From the NCBI GenBank assembly GCA_025453925.1, contig JALOPK010000298.1, forward strand, positions 1 through 5,648: a stretch of 5,648 nucleotides of DNA, read 5' to 3'. The first letter of the stretch is position 1, and every line of letters begins with the position of its first letter. The stretch comes from Candidatus Eiseniibacteriota bacterium (GTDB taxonomy: Bacteria > JAFGKV01). The notes below the pieces were generated by a model. The model ran no database searches, was not told the DNA's origin, and saw only the letters and a list, made by a program, of their open reading frames with translations. The position numbers and the translations under genes are program-made. Positions 1 to 5,648 of this stretch are shown piece after piece.

Positions 1-142
1 CTCATGCAGAACTCCTGCGGACGACACGGAGGTCGTCTCTCCATTTCTGCCATGCGGGCTGCTCCGTCTGTCTTCTGGAGGGTCGGGCTCCGTCACGACA
101 GCGGATCGACCTGGTTTCGAAAGAGCCTCTCCTGACATGTAG

Positions 143-463
143 TCACAGGTTAGCTCGTGAGGGGCATCGACCATGCCCCGTGACGCCCGAAACGGCAGGC
201 GGTCGCGTTCCTTGTCGGGGCGAGGGCAACCGCGAGCATGTCGGACTTGAAGGCCCCTCCGGGCTCTCACAGGGAAGATGACGGGCCCGAAGCCTCTCCA
301 GGCCGCACGCCCCGCAAACCCAGGTTTCGAATGACGTGGCCGCGGAGCATCGGAGGGGAGCGCTCACTCGTGCACGCGGCTTCAGCCTCGACGACCGCTC
401 GTCTCCCGATTCCAGGAACGAACGCCAGCGCTCCCCGGTGATGGACTGAACGCGGCGCGTCAT
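143..463 (-). CDS. Doubtful small ORF with Shine-Dalgarno-like site
   Basis: This 106-codon frame begins with ATG at 463 behind GAGGA (472-468, 4 nt gap) and lies 54 nt downstream of the palindrome pair. The first ~28 codons have GC-rich third positions like the real genes; later codons do not. A single CGAC-like knuckle (WVCGACGLERLR, about 48-59) is the only motif, and the rest is low-complexity Arg/Pro/Ser sequence. I recognise no family. It is most likely chance or a decayed gene; real expression would need support from homologues or RNA. Confidence 0.15.
   Translation of the reverse strand: MTRRVQSITGERWRSFLESGDERSSRLKPRARVSAPLRCSAATSFETWVCGACGLERLRARHLPCESPEGPSSPTCSRLPSPRQGTRPPAVSGVTGHGRCPSRANL
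161..179. repeat. Perfect hairpin, 7-bp stem and 5-nt loop
   Basis: GGGGCAT (161-167) and ATGCCCC (173-179) pair around CGACC. Neither strand has a T-run after it. It is a compact stable structure in otherwise featureless DNA, near the end of the doubtful ORF. Confidence 0.35.
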
Positions 464-474
464 ACATTCCTCGT

Positions 475-501
475 GACGCCCATCCGCGCCAGGGGGGCGT
501 C
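475..501. repeat. Inverted repeat, 7-bp arms
   Basis: GACGCCC (475-481) and GGGCGTC (495-501) are perfect arms around 13 nt. It lies between the palindrome pair and the doubtful ORF start at 463, where it could form a leader hairpin or part of the 3' end of the operon. No T-run follows on either strand. Confidence 0.3.
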
Positions 502-516
502 CGCAGGGTCATAATC

Positions 517-553
517 CATATAGGACATGTCCAATATAGGACGTGTCCTATAT
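517..553. repeat. Tandem pair of AT-rich palindromes, operator-like
   Basis: Two copies of a 16-bp unit (517-532 and 533-548) match at 14 of 16 positions, with consensus NATATAGGACRTGTCC. Copy 1 contains the exact palindrome GGACATGTCC (523-532). The second forms a perfect 9-bp inverted repeat, ATATAGGAC (534-542) with GTCCTATAT (545-553), separated by GT. The block stands out as AT-rich in GC-rich DNA. Palindromes repeated at fixed spacing are typical of dimeric repressor sites, but a dispersed intergenic repeat or a 3'-end structure of the operon would look similar. A weak promoter-like pair (TTGGAC at 534-529, TATGAC at 513-508, 15-nt spacer) overlaps it on the minus strand. Confidence 0.65.
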
Positions 554-567
554 GCATCCGCGCCCTC

Positions 568-592
568 ACCCGTTCGTGCGGCCCGCACGGGT
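568..592 (-). other. Stem-loop downstream of the YbjN-like gene
   Basis: ACCCGT (568-573) pairs with ACGGGT (587-592) and an inner GCG/CGC (578-580 with 584-586) closes a 3-nt loop, leaving a 4-nt bulge. It starts about 42 nt past the stop codon at 635-637. It lacks a T-run but could protect or end the transcript. Confidence 0.35.
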
Positions 593-634
593 ACGCCTCC
601 CGCCGGCGTCAGGCACGCCGCGCGGGTCATCCGC

Positions 635-1096
635 CTAGTCGCAGAGCTTGTCGACCTCGGCCGAACGCTCCCGCAGTTGCATGATGGTGTCCCTATGCCA
701 CTCTTCCAGGAACAGCGAGAACCGCGCCTTGTCGTACGTGCCGGGGAACCAGGCTTCCAACGCCAGATCGCCGTCCTTGTCGACATAGGTTCGGGAAACA
801 GTCGCGTTCACATTAAGCGAGTTGGCGAACGCCGTCAGTTCTCCGGGGTTCTCTTTGGCATAGGCGCTGGCTCCCAGGAAACTCAGGAAGAGGATGCCTC
901 CCCGGTGGTCCTTCACGGCGATGTTGAGGTTGGATGCGTGGGTCGCCCGCAGGAACTCCTCGGTGGTCTCGGTCTCATACCCGAAGAAGCCGAAGTGCGC
1001 AATGATCTCATCCACCTGGGCGGGTGGTGCGGCGCGCAGTTGCGGGCAGTGGCCCACGGTGAACACCAGCGCGGCGACCAGCAGGGTTCGACTCAT
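635..1096 (-). CDS. Exported YbjN-like protein
   Basis: This 153-residue protein starts at the ATG preceded by an ideally spaced AGGAGG. Residues 1 to about 22 are a signal peptide: a short basic start, hydrophobic LLVAALVFTV, then LRAAPPA with likely Sec cleavage near Ala22-Ala23. The Cys at 17 follows His, so there is no lipobox. The mature part resembles the YbjN family (Pfam 'putative bacterial sensory transduction regulator'): a loop-and-strand region GGILFLSF (66-73), then LNVNATVSRTYVDKDGDLALEAWF (94-117) with the typical Asn, Arg, Tyr and acidic D-x-D-G-D pattern, and a C-terminal helix. The biochemical role of the family is not settled and its Pfam name is not evidence of regulation. 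The gene follows pbpC at 92 nt on the same strand, which suggests a periplasmic accessory of the envelope operon, though a promoter of its own is possible. Confidence 0.8.
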   Translation of the reverse strand: MSRTLLVAALVFTVGHCPQLRAAPPAQVDEIIAHFGFFGYETETTEEFLRATHASNLNIAVKDHRGGILFLSFLGASAYAKENPGELTAFANSLNVNATVSRTYVDKDGDLALEAWFPGTYDKARFSLFLEEWHRDTIMQLRERSAEVDKLCD

Positions 1097-1104
1097 GATC
1101 ATGA

Positions 1105-1110
1105 CCTCCT
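1105..1110 (-). promoter_or_regulatory. Shine-Dalgarno AGGAGG that decides the YbjN-like start
   Basis: A perfect AGGAGG lies only 2 nt before the ATG at 1102 but 8 nt before the in-frame ATG at 1096. Normal spacing therefore selects 1096 and drops two residues from the longest reading. Confidence 0.75.
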
Positions 1111-1162
1111 CGACAGATGCGTGCCTCAGAACCGTATCTCACCTATGACCGAGCAAGGTACC

Positions 1163-1196
1163 GGACTGGGGCGCACGGCTCAAGCGCCCTAGTTCC
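1163..1196 (-). other. Hairpin spanning the pbpC stop codon
   Basis: On the minus strand GGGCGC (1189-1184) pairs with GCGCCC (1174-1169) around a 9-nt loop. The stem continues through ACU/AGU and GG/CC with one mismatch and one bulged A, giving about 11 pairs. The TAG at 1191-1189 lies within the 5' arm. No T-run follows, so it is more likely an mRNA-end or processing structure, or a weak coupling element, than an intrinsic terminator. Confidence 0.4.
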
Positions 1197-3525
1197 TTGC
1201 CACGTTGAATGGCACCTGGGCCGCGTGACCCGCGTGGTCGATCACCTGGAGGACATGCGCGCCCCGGGCGAGACCCGCCGGCATGACATGATCTCCCAGG
1301 GTCGTCCCCAGGAATGCGCCGTCGAGGTACCAGTAGAGCGTCGCATCCGACGCGCTGTGAGCCGCGCGAAGCGTCACGCTCTGATACGACCCGTCGAGAT
1401 CCCGGGGCACGAAGAGCCGCGCATGGCGAACCGGGTAGACGATATCCACCGGGGAATCCCCCGAGAGCGCGGGGCATGCGGGATTGTGCTGCGGATGCCG
1501 TTCAAGAACGAATCCGGCGCCGCGGAGGAACTGCCGGACATCGGCGGGGAACAAGAGCCGCACGTCCTGGCGCACGGAATCGGCATCGGTCCAGCACAGG
1601 GAACACACCTCGATGTCGCGGTGGGCATCGAGGTAGAACCGGCGGTGGAACGGGCAGACCGGCAGGGGCCGTGCACGGAGAGGGATTTCTGCCTCCTGCG
1701 GGTGCGGGCAGTCAGGCCCGGCGCGATAGCCCGTCTCGGCACAGAGACGAACCGCGCGGAACGCACCGGAGGGTTTCTCGAACCACGGCCTTTGCTCGTC
1801 GAATGGGAGAAGATCGATGACCCCGAACAGCAGGGGCGCCGCGCTTCGGGCTCCGCCAAGCCGGTCATTGCCCTCGCCGGCGAAGTTGCCCGCCCAGGTC
1901 CCGACGGTCCATCGGGGCGTGACACCCAATGCCCAGCCATCCCGTTTGCCGAAGCTGGTGCCGGTCTTCCAGGCAATCGGTCGCCGGGTGGGAAACGCCG
2001 TCCAATCCACGCCGTCATCGTCGGGTCTCCGCACGGCGGTGAGCATGTCCAGGGTCATCCATGCCGCGGCCGGCGAGAGCAACTGAGATCCAGGATCAGC
2101 GGCGTGACCCTCCAGGGCGAACAGGCCGCCGAACCGCCCGCGCCGGCCCAGGCCGCGGAAGAGGGCCACCATGTCCCACAAGGTCCCCTCGGCGCCGCCC
2201 AGAATGAGCGTCAGGCCATAGTCCTCCGGGCGGCGAAACAGGGTGGACATCCCGGCACTGCGCAGGAAGTCGTGAAACACACCCACCCCATGGGCGCGAA
2301 GGAGAATGGTGGGCGGCACGTTGAGGGAGCGCACCAGCGCCTCCCGGGCGCTCACCATCCCGCTGAAGCCGTGATCCGCGTTTACTGGGGCAAAGCTGCC
2401 CCAGTGCACCGGGACATCCTTGATCAGCGTGCGCGGATGGATGACGCCTTCATCAATGCATCGAGCGTAGAGAAATGGCTTGAGCAGCGATCCGGTCGAC
2501 CGCCTCGCCACGATGCCGTCCACCTGGCCACCGTGGCGGTCGTCCCGGAACGAGGCGGAACCGACATAGGCCCGCACCGCACCCGTTTCGGTGTCGGCCA
2601 CCAGCACCGAGAGGTTGTGAATCCCCTGCCTGCCAAGCATTTCACCGTGTCGCGCCGCCAGAGCCTCGACGGTTTCCTGGAGATTGCGGTCGATGGTGGT
2701 GTGGACCACCGAACCGCCCGCCGCGGCCATGCGGCGGCAGAGATGCGGCGCCACGGACGGCATCGGAAGGATCTGCGTGGGCAGGGGCTCGGCGAGGCTC
2801 TGTGCCAAATCCGCCGCGGGAAGGCGTCCCCGCCGGTGGAGGCTCCGCAGAAGCCGGTTCCGACGCACGAGAAGCTCCTCCCTGCGGGAGAACGGGTTGA
2901 TCTGAGACGGCGCCTTGGGCAGCACGGCCAGAGTCGCCGCCTCCGCCCAGGTCAGGCGCGAGGCGGGGCGGCCGAAGTAGAGGAAGCTGGCGGCGTGGGC
3001 GCCCACGATGTTGCGGCCGTAAGGGGCATGCGCCAGGTACATGGCGAGGATCTCGGCTTTCGAGTACCGGGTTTCCAGCTTCACGGCCGCGGCCATTTCC
3101 ACCAACTTGGCGGAGGCGGTGCGCGGCCGATGCCGCGTCAACCGGGCCACCTGCATGGTGAGCGTGCTCGCGCCGCTCCGTATCTGTCCCGCGCGCAGGT
3201 TGGCGATGGCCGCTCTCGCCACGGCCAGAAGATCGATACCGGGATGGTAGGAGAACCGCCGGTCTTCGAACGTCAGCACCGCCTGGACCAGTTTCGGGGA
3301 GACCTCCAGTGCCTCCGGGTGGAATCGCCACTGATCATCCGGCGCGAGGAAGGCTCCCAGCAACTGCCGTTCACGGTCGAGGACCACGGTGCTGTAGCAG
3401 TCCGGGAAGGGCGGATTCGGAAGGGGGATGGCCCACCAGAGCGTCAGGCTCATCGCAAGCGCCACGGCGAGGAGCACCGTCCGTCGTCGGCGCAGCCATC
3501 TCGGGAGATGACGGGGGAGTCTCAT
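1189..3525 (-). CDS. pbpC: Penicillin-binding protein 1C (bifunctional transglycosylase/transpeptidase)
   Basis: The 778-residue protein is close to the usual PBP1C length. A short basic N-terminus is followed by one membrane anchor (about 17-35), so the rest is periplasmic. The GT51 transglycosylase domain (about 50-225) has FEDRRFSYHPGID with the expected catalytic Glu87, RSGASTLTMQ (116-125), ETRYSKAEILAMYL (151-164) and RNIVGAHAASFLYFG (171-185). It polymerises lipid II into glycan strands. The transpeptidase domain has the active-site box SLLK (Ser346, Lys349) within STGSLLKPFLYA, SLN (400-402) and KTGTS (520-524). A Cys-rich link (Cys595, 606, 624, 641, 644) leads to a BiPBP_C domain (about 690-775), which is typical of PBP1C and separates it from PBP1A/1B. 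No key residue is missing. The upstream alpha-2-macroglobulin is its usual genomic partner. The stop codon TAG lies inside a hairpin, 92 nt before the next start. Confidence 0.96.
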   Translation of the reverse strand: MRLPRHLPRWLRRRRTVLLAVALAMSLTLWWAIPLPNPPFPDCYSTVVLDRERQLLGAFLAPDDQWRFHPEALEVSPKLVQAVLTFEDRRFSYHPGIDLLAVARAAIANLRAGQIRSGASTLTMQVARLTRHRPRTASAKLVEMAAAVKLETRYSKAEILAMYLAHAPYGRNIVGAHAASFLYFGRPASRLTWAEAATLAVLPKAPSQINPFSRREELLVRRNRLLRSLHRRGRLPAADLAQSLAEPLPTQILPMPSVAPHLCRRMAAAGGSVVHTTIDRNLQETVEALAARHGEMLGRQGIHNLSVLVADTETGAVRAYVGSASFRDDRHGGQVDGIVARRSTGSLLKPFLYARCIDEGVIHPRTLIKDVPVHWGSFAPVNADHGFSGMVSAREALVRSLNVPPTILLRAHGVGVFHDFLRSAGMSTLFRRPEDYGLTLILGGAEGTLWDMVALFRGLGRRGRFGGLFALEGHAADPGSQLLSPAAAWMTLDMLTAVRRPDDDGVDWTAFPTRRPIAWKTGTSFGKRDGWALGVTPRWTVGTWAGNFAGEGNDRLGGARSAAPLLFGVIDLLPFDEQRPWFEKPSGAFRAVRLCAETGYRAGPDCPHPQEAEIPLRARPLPVCPFHRRFYLDAHRDIEVCSLCWTDADSVRQDVRLLFPADVRQFLRGAGFVLERHPQHNPACPALSGDSPVDIVYPVRHARLFVPRDLDGSYQSVTLRAAHSASDATLYWYLDGAFLGTTLGDHVMPAGLARGAHVLQVIDHAGHAAQVPFNVARN

Positions 3526-3533
3526 GATCCCGG

Positions 3534-3538
3534 TCTCC
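3534..3538 (-). promoter_or_regulatory. Shine-Dalgarno of pbpC
   Basis: The minus strand reads GGAGA with 8 nt before the ATG at 3525. This supports 3525 as the start; the basic N-terminus and membrane anchor follow directly. Confidence 0.6.
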
Positions 3539-3572
3539 GTACCCTGTGTTCAGTTGGCCCGGGATCGAGGGT

Positions 3573-3597
3573 TCCGGGGCGGCCCTCCGCCCCAGGA
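3573..3597 (-). other. GC-rich hairpin between methyltransferase and pbpC
   Basis: A perfect 7-bp stem (GGGGCGG / CCGCCCC, 3576-3582 with 3587-3593) closes a 4-nt loop. It extends by three more pairs (3573-3575 with 3595-3597) past one bulged base. It sits in the 124-nt gap, about 50 nt before the pbpC start. No T-run follows on the minus strand, so it is not a classical terminator. It may slow or stabilise the transcript, or be a consequence of high GC. Confidence 0.4.
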
Positions 3598-3649
3598 GCG
3601 TTCTCCCGACCCTGGAATGGGCGTCATCACAGGATCGAGGCAGGCACGG

Positions 3650-4684
3650 TCAGGGCCGCTCCAGAATGGCGAGGTCCTGCATGTTGCCGATGTATGCCGG
3701 GACATAGCCCCTGAAACGGAAAAACCGACCCCAGACCTCCCGCAGGTAGCGGTAGCTGTGAAAGGTGTTCCGGTAGTACCCGGAGTCGGCCACGACTCGG
3801 TCGATATCCGGATTGTGTCGCGCCGCGCTGATCCCGCGCTTCTGGAAATCCAGGAACTCCTCCAGGGTGAGCCCTCCCCGAGCAACCCCCTGGTCGCCAA
3901 GCACGGTGAGCAAGAGGATCGCGCCAGGCTTCGCCAACCGATGGAGCTCCCGCAGCCAGAGGAGCTGATCCTCCTCGCGGAGGTGCGTGAATATCGAGAC
4001 GCCGATGATCAGGTCGAAGATGGCATCAGGCAGATGGGTCGGCGGCGTGGTGCCGATCGCCTCGAATTCGCCGAAGGCCAAGTGGCTGCGGCACCAGCCG
4101 ACATTATCGGCATCGATGTCGATGCCCGTGAACCGCGTGCCTTGAACCGGGTGGAAGTACCGGGCCACCCGTCCACACCCACATCCCCAGTCGAGAATAC
4201 TCGAGAAGTCCCGGTAGGTGCGGCCGATGCATCGCGCAAGTGCCTGTTCGAGCTTACAGAACGCCGAATAGCCCTCAAGACGGAAGGAACTCTCGGAATC
4301 CGCGCCGTGGACGCGCGTGCGTTGGGCCCCGTCGGGGAGCGGCAGATCGTCCTCGCGGGGGTAGTAGCAGAGATGCTCCGGGCAGACGGGGATGTGGGTA
4401 TCCCGTCTGACATAGCTGAAGACCAGAGGCGACGCGGAGGGGCTTGTCGCCGGACAGCGGGTCGTACAATCGAATGCGCTGCTTCGGGCATGGGGAAGAA
4501 ACCAGAACATCCGCGCGATGTCAGGCCGGTCGCCCGAATAGACCACTTGCTCGAATGGCTCACCGTTCAGGGTGAAGCTCGCCATGGAAAGGTCGCCACC
4601 GGGCGCTAACGCCCATCCTCGGATTCGCACCCAACTGCCGGAGATCTCCAGATGATCGATTGCCCAAGGCGCAGTGCCGACCAT
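3650..4684 (-). CDS. Class I SAM-dependent methyltransferase with N-terminal beta-rich domain
   Basis: This 344-residue reading contains a Rossmann-type methyltransferase in its second half. Motif I is ILDWGCGCGR (163-172), which binds SAM. The acidic end of strand 2 is FTGIDID (185-191). Motif II/post-II is FDLIIGVSIFTHL (223-235), and RELHRLAKPGAILLLTVLG (245-263) is the later helix and strand. Residues 1-90 look like a small beta domain (IRGWALAPGG, FTLNGEPF) of the kind found ahead of methyltransferases in envelope or glycan gene clusters. The substrate cannot be read from sequence. The ATG at 4684 lacks a good ribosome binding site. The frame remains open upstream to a TGA at 4805-4807 and carries plausible protein sequence (RWYGRILAG) just before this Met, so the true start is probably 4893 in another frame. 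It lies between alpha-2-macroglobulin and pbpC on the same strand and ends 124 nt before pbpC. The methyltransferase fold is secure; its role is not. Confidence 0.87.
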   Translation of the reverse strand: MVGTAPWAIDHLEISGSWVRIRGWALAPGGDLSMASFTLNGEPFEQVVYSGDRPDIARMFWFLPHARSSAFDCTTRCPATSPSASPLVFSYVRRDTHIPVCPEHLCYYPREDDLPLPDGAQRTRVHGADSESSFRLEGYSAFCKLEQALARCIGRTYRDFSSILDWGCGCGRVARYFHPVQGTRFTGIDIDADNVGWCRSHLAFGEFEAIGTTPPTHLPDAIFDLIIGVSIFTHLREEDQLLWLRELHRLAKPGAILLLTVLGDQGVARGGLTLEEFLDFQKRGISAARHNPDIDRVVADSGYYRNTFHSYRYLREVWGRFFRFRGYVPAYIGNMQDLAILERP

Positions 4685-4893
4685 TCCGGCCAGAATGCGG
4701 CCGTACCAGCGTCGCGCGCCATGTCGCCAATGATCCAGCTTGACTCGACGCGCGCGATGTCCCGACTCACGATGAAGGCCTCTTCTCGCGCCACCTTTCG
4801 CGCCTCATCGCGCGCCACCTCCCTGAGCGTGCGGGAGAGCCAACTCCTCAGCCACGGCGGCACCAGCCTCTTTCGTGCCTCGTACCGATCCAC
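4606..4893 (-). CDS. Charged helical N-terminal segment, probably the frameshifted start of the methyltransferase
   Basis: This is a 95-codon frame that starts with GTG, not ATG, behind a strong Shine-Dalgarno. Residues 1-20 are basic and Trp-containing (VPPWLRSWLS). Residues 21-60 form a charged, Ala/Arg/Glu-rich stretch with repeated AR-x-E spacing (REVARDEARKVAREEA), likely a long helix or coiled coil. In codons 27-60 about four fifths of third positions are G or C, against about half in the methyltransferase frame over the same DNA; beyond about codon 60 that preference fades. The frame overlaps the methyltransferase frame by 79 nt. The simplest reading is one protein of ~414 residues: codons 1-60 here, then a -1 shift near 4714 into the frame reading RWYGRILAG before the listed Met at 4684. 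The shift could be a real mutation, a sequencing error or a programmed event. A separate small overlapping gene is the alternative. I recognise no family for this piece alone. Confidence 0.5.
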   Translation of the reverse strand: MDRYEARKRLVPPWLRSWLSRTLREVARDEARKVAREEAFIVSRDIARVESSWIIGDMARDAGTAAFWPEWSALRLGQSIIWRSPAVGCESEDGR

Positions 4894-4898
4894 TGCGC

Positions 4899-4906
4899 AC
4901 CTCCCC
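4899..4906 (-). promoter_or_regulatory. Strong Shine-Dalgarno for the GTG start at 4893
   Basis: On the minus strand the sequence reads GGGGAGGT, followed by 6 nt and then GTG. It is the best ribosome binding site in this part of the window. It argues that translation of the methyltransferase locus begins at 4893 rather than at the ATG at 4684, which has no comparable site in front of it. Confidence 0.75.
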
Positions 4907-5029
4907 TCATCTCATTTCACGCCCGGCGGTGACGGGTGGGTCTCAGCCCAGTCGAATCGCCGTCCCGTGCGGTGGGGCCATGGGCTGGACCGGCACCGCA
5001 GAGAAGATGACTGCCCGCTGCCCCCCGCG

Positions 5030-5648
5030 CTACTCCACGACGACCCGCTTCCCGGGCTGCAACGCCCGGTAGGCATTGTCGTACATGGCCTCAGCCACGG
5101 TCGGCGCCAGTATGAACGAGCCCTTGCTGACCGCCACCAGCCGCACGAGGAAGTCACGCCAGTCACCGCCGCGGAGATCCATGAACCACATCACGCGGTC
5201 GTCCCGCACATCCATGTAGTCCTCGCGCCAGAGGGACATGCGCCGCGCCCATTCGGGATGCGACTCCTCGGTGAGCCGGGTGTTTTCGATCTCCCACCCC
5301 GAGGGAAAGACCTGAGTGAGCGCGACGTTCTCGACCTCGCCACCCGAGGCGCTCCTGATCCTGATGTGACACCAGAACACCGAGTTCTGGGGCAACCGGC
5401 CGGGATCAATCAGGCCGCCGTCCTCGTTCAGCCAGCGCACTTCCAGGTTCATGTTGCGCGCCTCGGGCGCCGTCGGGCCTTCCACGGGGATGCCCTCCCA
5501 TTCGAAGACCACGTACAACGGGTCGGTGCCCGCGGAGACGATGCTGACCGTGGAGCCGATGTGTCCGGTCAGGTCTTCCTGCCAGACATCGCCCTGCACG
5601 TCGAAATTCCGGGCGCCGGTCGTGCCGGCGACCTCCATGCTTCCCTTC
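5030..5648 (-). CDS. Bacterial alpha-2-macroglobulin, C-terminal part (5' end outside window)
   Basis: This is the last ~205 residues of a large alpha-2-macroglobulin. The frame stays open to the window edge, so the Met at 5638 is internal rather than a start. Family-typical C-terminal features, numbered from the edge, are FPSGWEIEN (about 114-122), YMDVRDDRV (144-152), the segment FLVRLVAVSKGSF (166-178) and the near-terminal EAMYDN (186-191), ending in a beta strand RVVVE. These belong to the receptor-binding-like terminal domain of bacterial YfhM-type proteins. The family acts in the periplasm, often anchored to the inner membrane, and traps proteases through a bait region; many members also carry a CxEQ thioester. 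Those parts and the signal peptide lie upstream and cannot be judged here. The neighbouring pbpC supports the call. It ends in TAG about 136 nt before the next start. Confidence 0.9.
   Translation of the reverse strand, partial: KGSMEVAGTTGARNFDVQGDVWQEDLTGHIGSTVSIVSAGTDPLYVVFEWEGIPVEGPTAPEARNMNLEVRWLNEDGGLIDPGRLPQNSVFWCHIRIRSASGGEVENVALTQVFPSGWEIENTRLTEESHPEWARRMSLWREDYMDVRDDRVMWFMDLRGGDWRDFLVRLVAVSKGSFILAPTVAEAMYDNAYRALQPGKRVVVE

Larger units (their letters stand above)
1..634. other. Stretch without a recognised gene
   Basis: No reading frame on either strand gives a recognisable protein here. The content is the palindrome pair (517-553), hairpins at 20-37, 161-179, 475-501 and 568-592, and one doubtful small ORF. 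I see no tRNA, rRNA, transposase or attachment site. A minus-strand frame open from 363 to the left edge could in principle hold the 5' end of a gene outside the window (candidate ATGs at 174 and 138), but neither start has a convincing ribosome binding site. Confidence 0.6.

Noticed and set aside
113-331. T-loop-like words (GGTTTCGAA at 113-121 and 324-332) suggesting a tRNA or tmRNA
   Set aside because: No acceptor, D or anticodon stems can be built around either.
1-363. Minus-strand frame open from the stop at 364-366 to the left edge, with ATGs at 174 and 138
   Set aside because: The composition is rich in Arg, Pro and Ser, no motif is visible and neither ATG has a good ribosome binding site. 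A gene start beyond the edge cannot be excluded.
568-592. Rho-independent terminator after the YbjN-like gene
   Set aside because: The stem is present, but no T-run follows on the minus strand, so it is listed only as a stem-loop.
1048-1050. Lipoprotein cleavage at Cys17 of the YbjN-like protein
   Set aside because: The preceding residues are Val-Gly-His, and a lipobox needs a small residue at -1. The later LRAAPPA fits ordinary Sec cleavage better.
1111-1160. Separate sigma-70 promoter for the YbjN-like gene
   Set aside because: TTGCTC on the minus strand resembles a -35 box, but no acceptable -10 box lies at the right distance.
1117-3714. An 865-codon open frame on the plus strand antisense to pbpC, and a 221-codon one at 527-1192
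   Set aside because: Both run antisense to genes with clear family motifs. Their Arg/Gly/Pro/His-rich translations match nothing, and long antisense frames are expected in GC-rich coding DNA.
4944-4987. Inverted repeat CAGCCCA/TGGGCTG between alpha-2-macroglobulin and the methyltransferase
   Set aside because: Arms are only 7 bp with a 30-nt loop in GC-rich DNA, so it is compatible with chance.

Overview
The window is a GC-rich stretch whose recognisable genes all lie on the minus strand, so the locus reads from right to left. It looks like part of a chromosomal cell-envelope cluster from a Gram-negative bacterium. The evidence is a periplasmic-type alpha-2-macroglobulin next to a PBP1C-type peptidoglycan polymerase, plus clear Shine-Dalgarno sites. 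Nothing here fixes the phylum. High GC, the inserted methyltransferase and AT-rich palindromic repeats in a GC-rich background would fit an environmental proteobacterium or a Verrucomicrobiota/Planctomycetota-type lineage, but that is a weak guess.

Right to left: (1) 5648-5030 is the C-terminal part of a bacterial alpha-2-macroglobulin, cut by the window edge. (2) 4893-3650 is a class I SAM-dependent methyltransferase locus. Its best translation start (GTG at 4893, strong Shine-Dalgarno) lies in a different frame from the catalytic domain, so one gene is probably split by a -1 type frameshift near 4714. (3) 3525-1189 is a complete pbpC gene (PBP1C, 778 aa) with all transglycosylase and transpeptidase motifs and the C-terminal BiPBP_C domain. 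(4) 1096-635 is a small exported YbjN-like protein. Gaps are about 136, 124 and 92 nt and carry hairpins but no obvious rho-independent terminators, so one operon is plausible but not proven.

The pairing of alpha-2-macroglobulin with PBP1C is a known genomic association. The idea behind it is that the macroglobulin traps proteases entering the periplasm while PBP1C rebuilds the damaged wall. Here a methyltransferase sits between the two and a YbjN-like exported protein follows them, so this is an extended version of the cassette.

The left 634 bases hold no recognised gene. They contain several hairpins and a striking pair of AT-rich palindromes in 16-bp tandem (517-553). These could be an operator controlling a doubtful 106-codon frame starting at 463, an intergenic repeat, or part of the 3' end of the operon.
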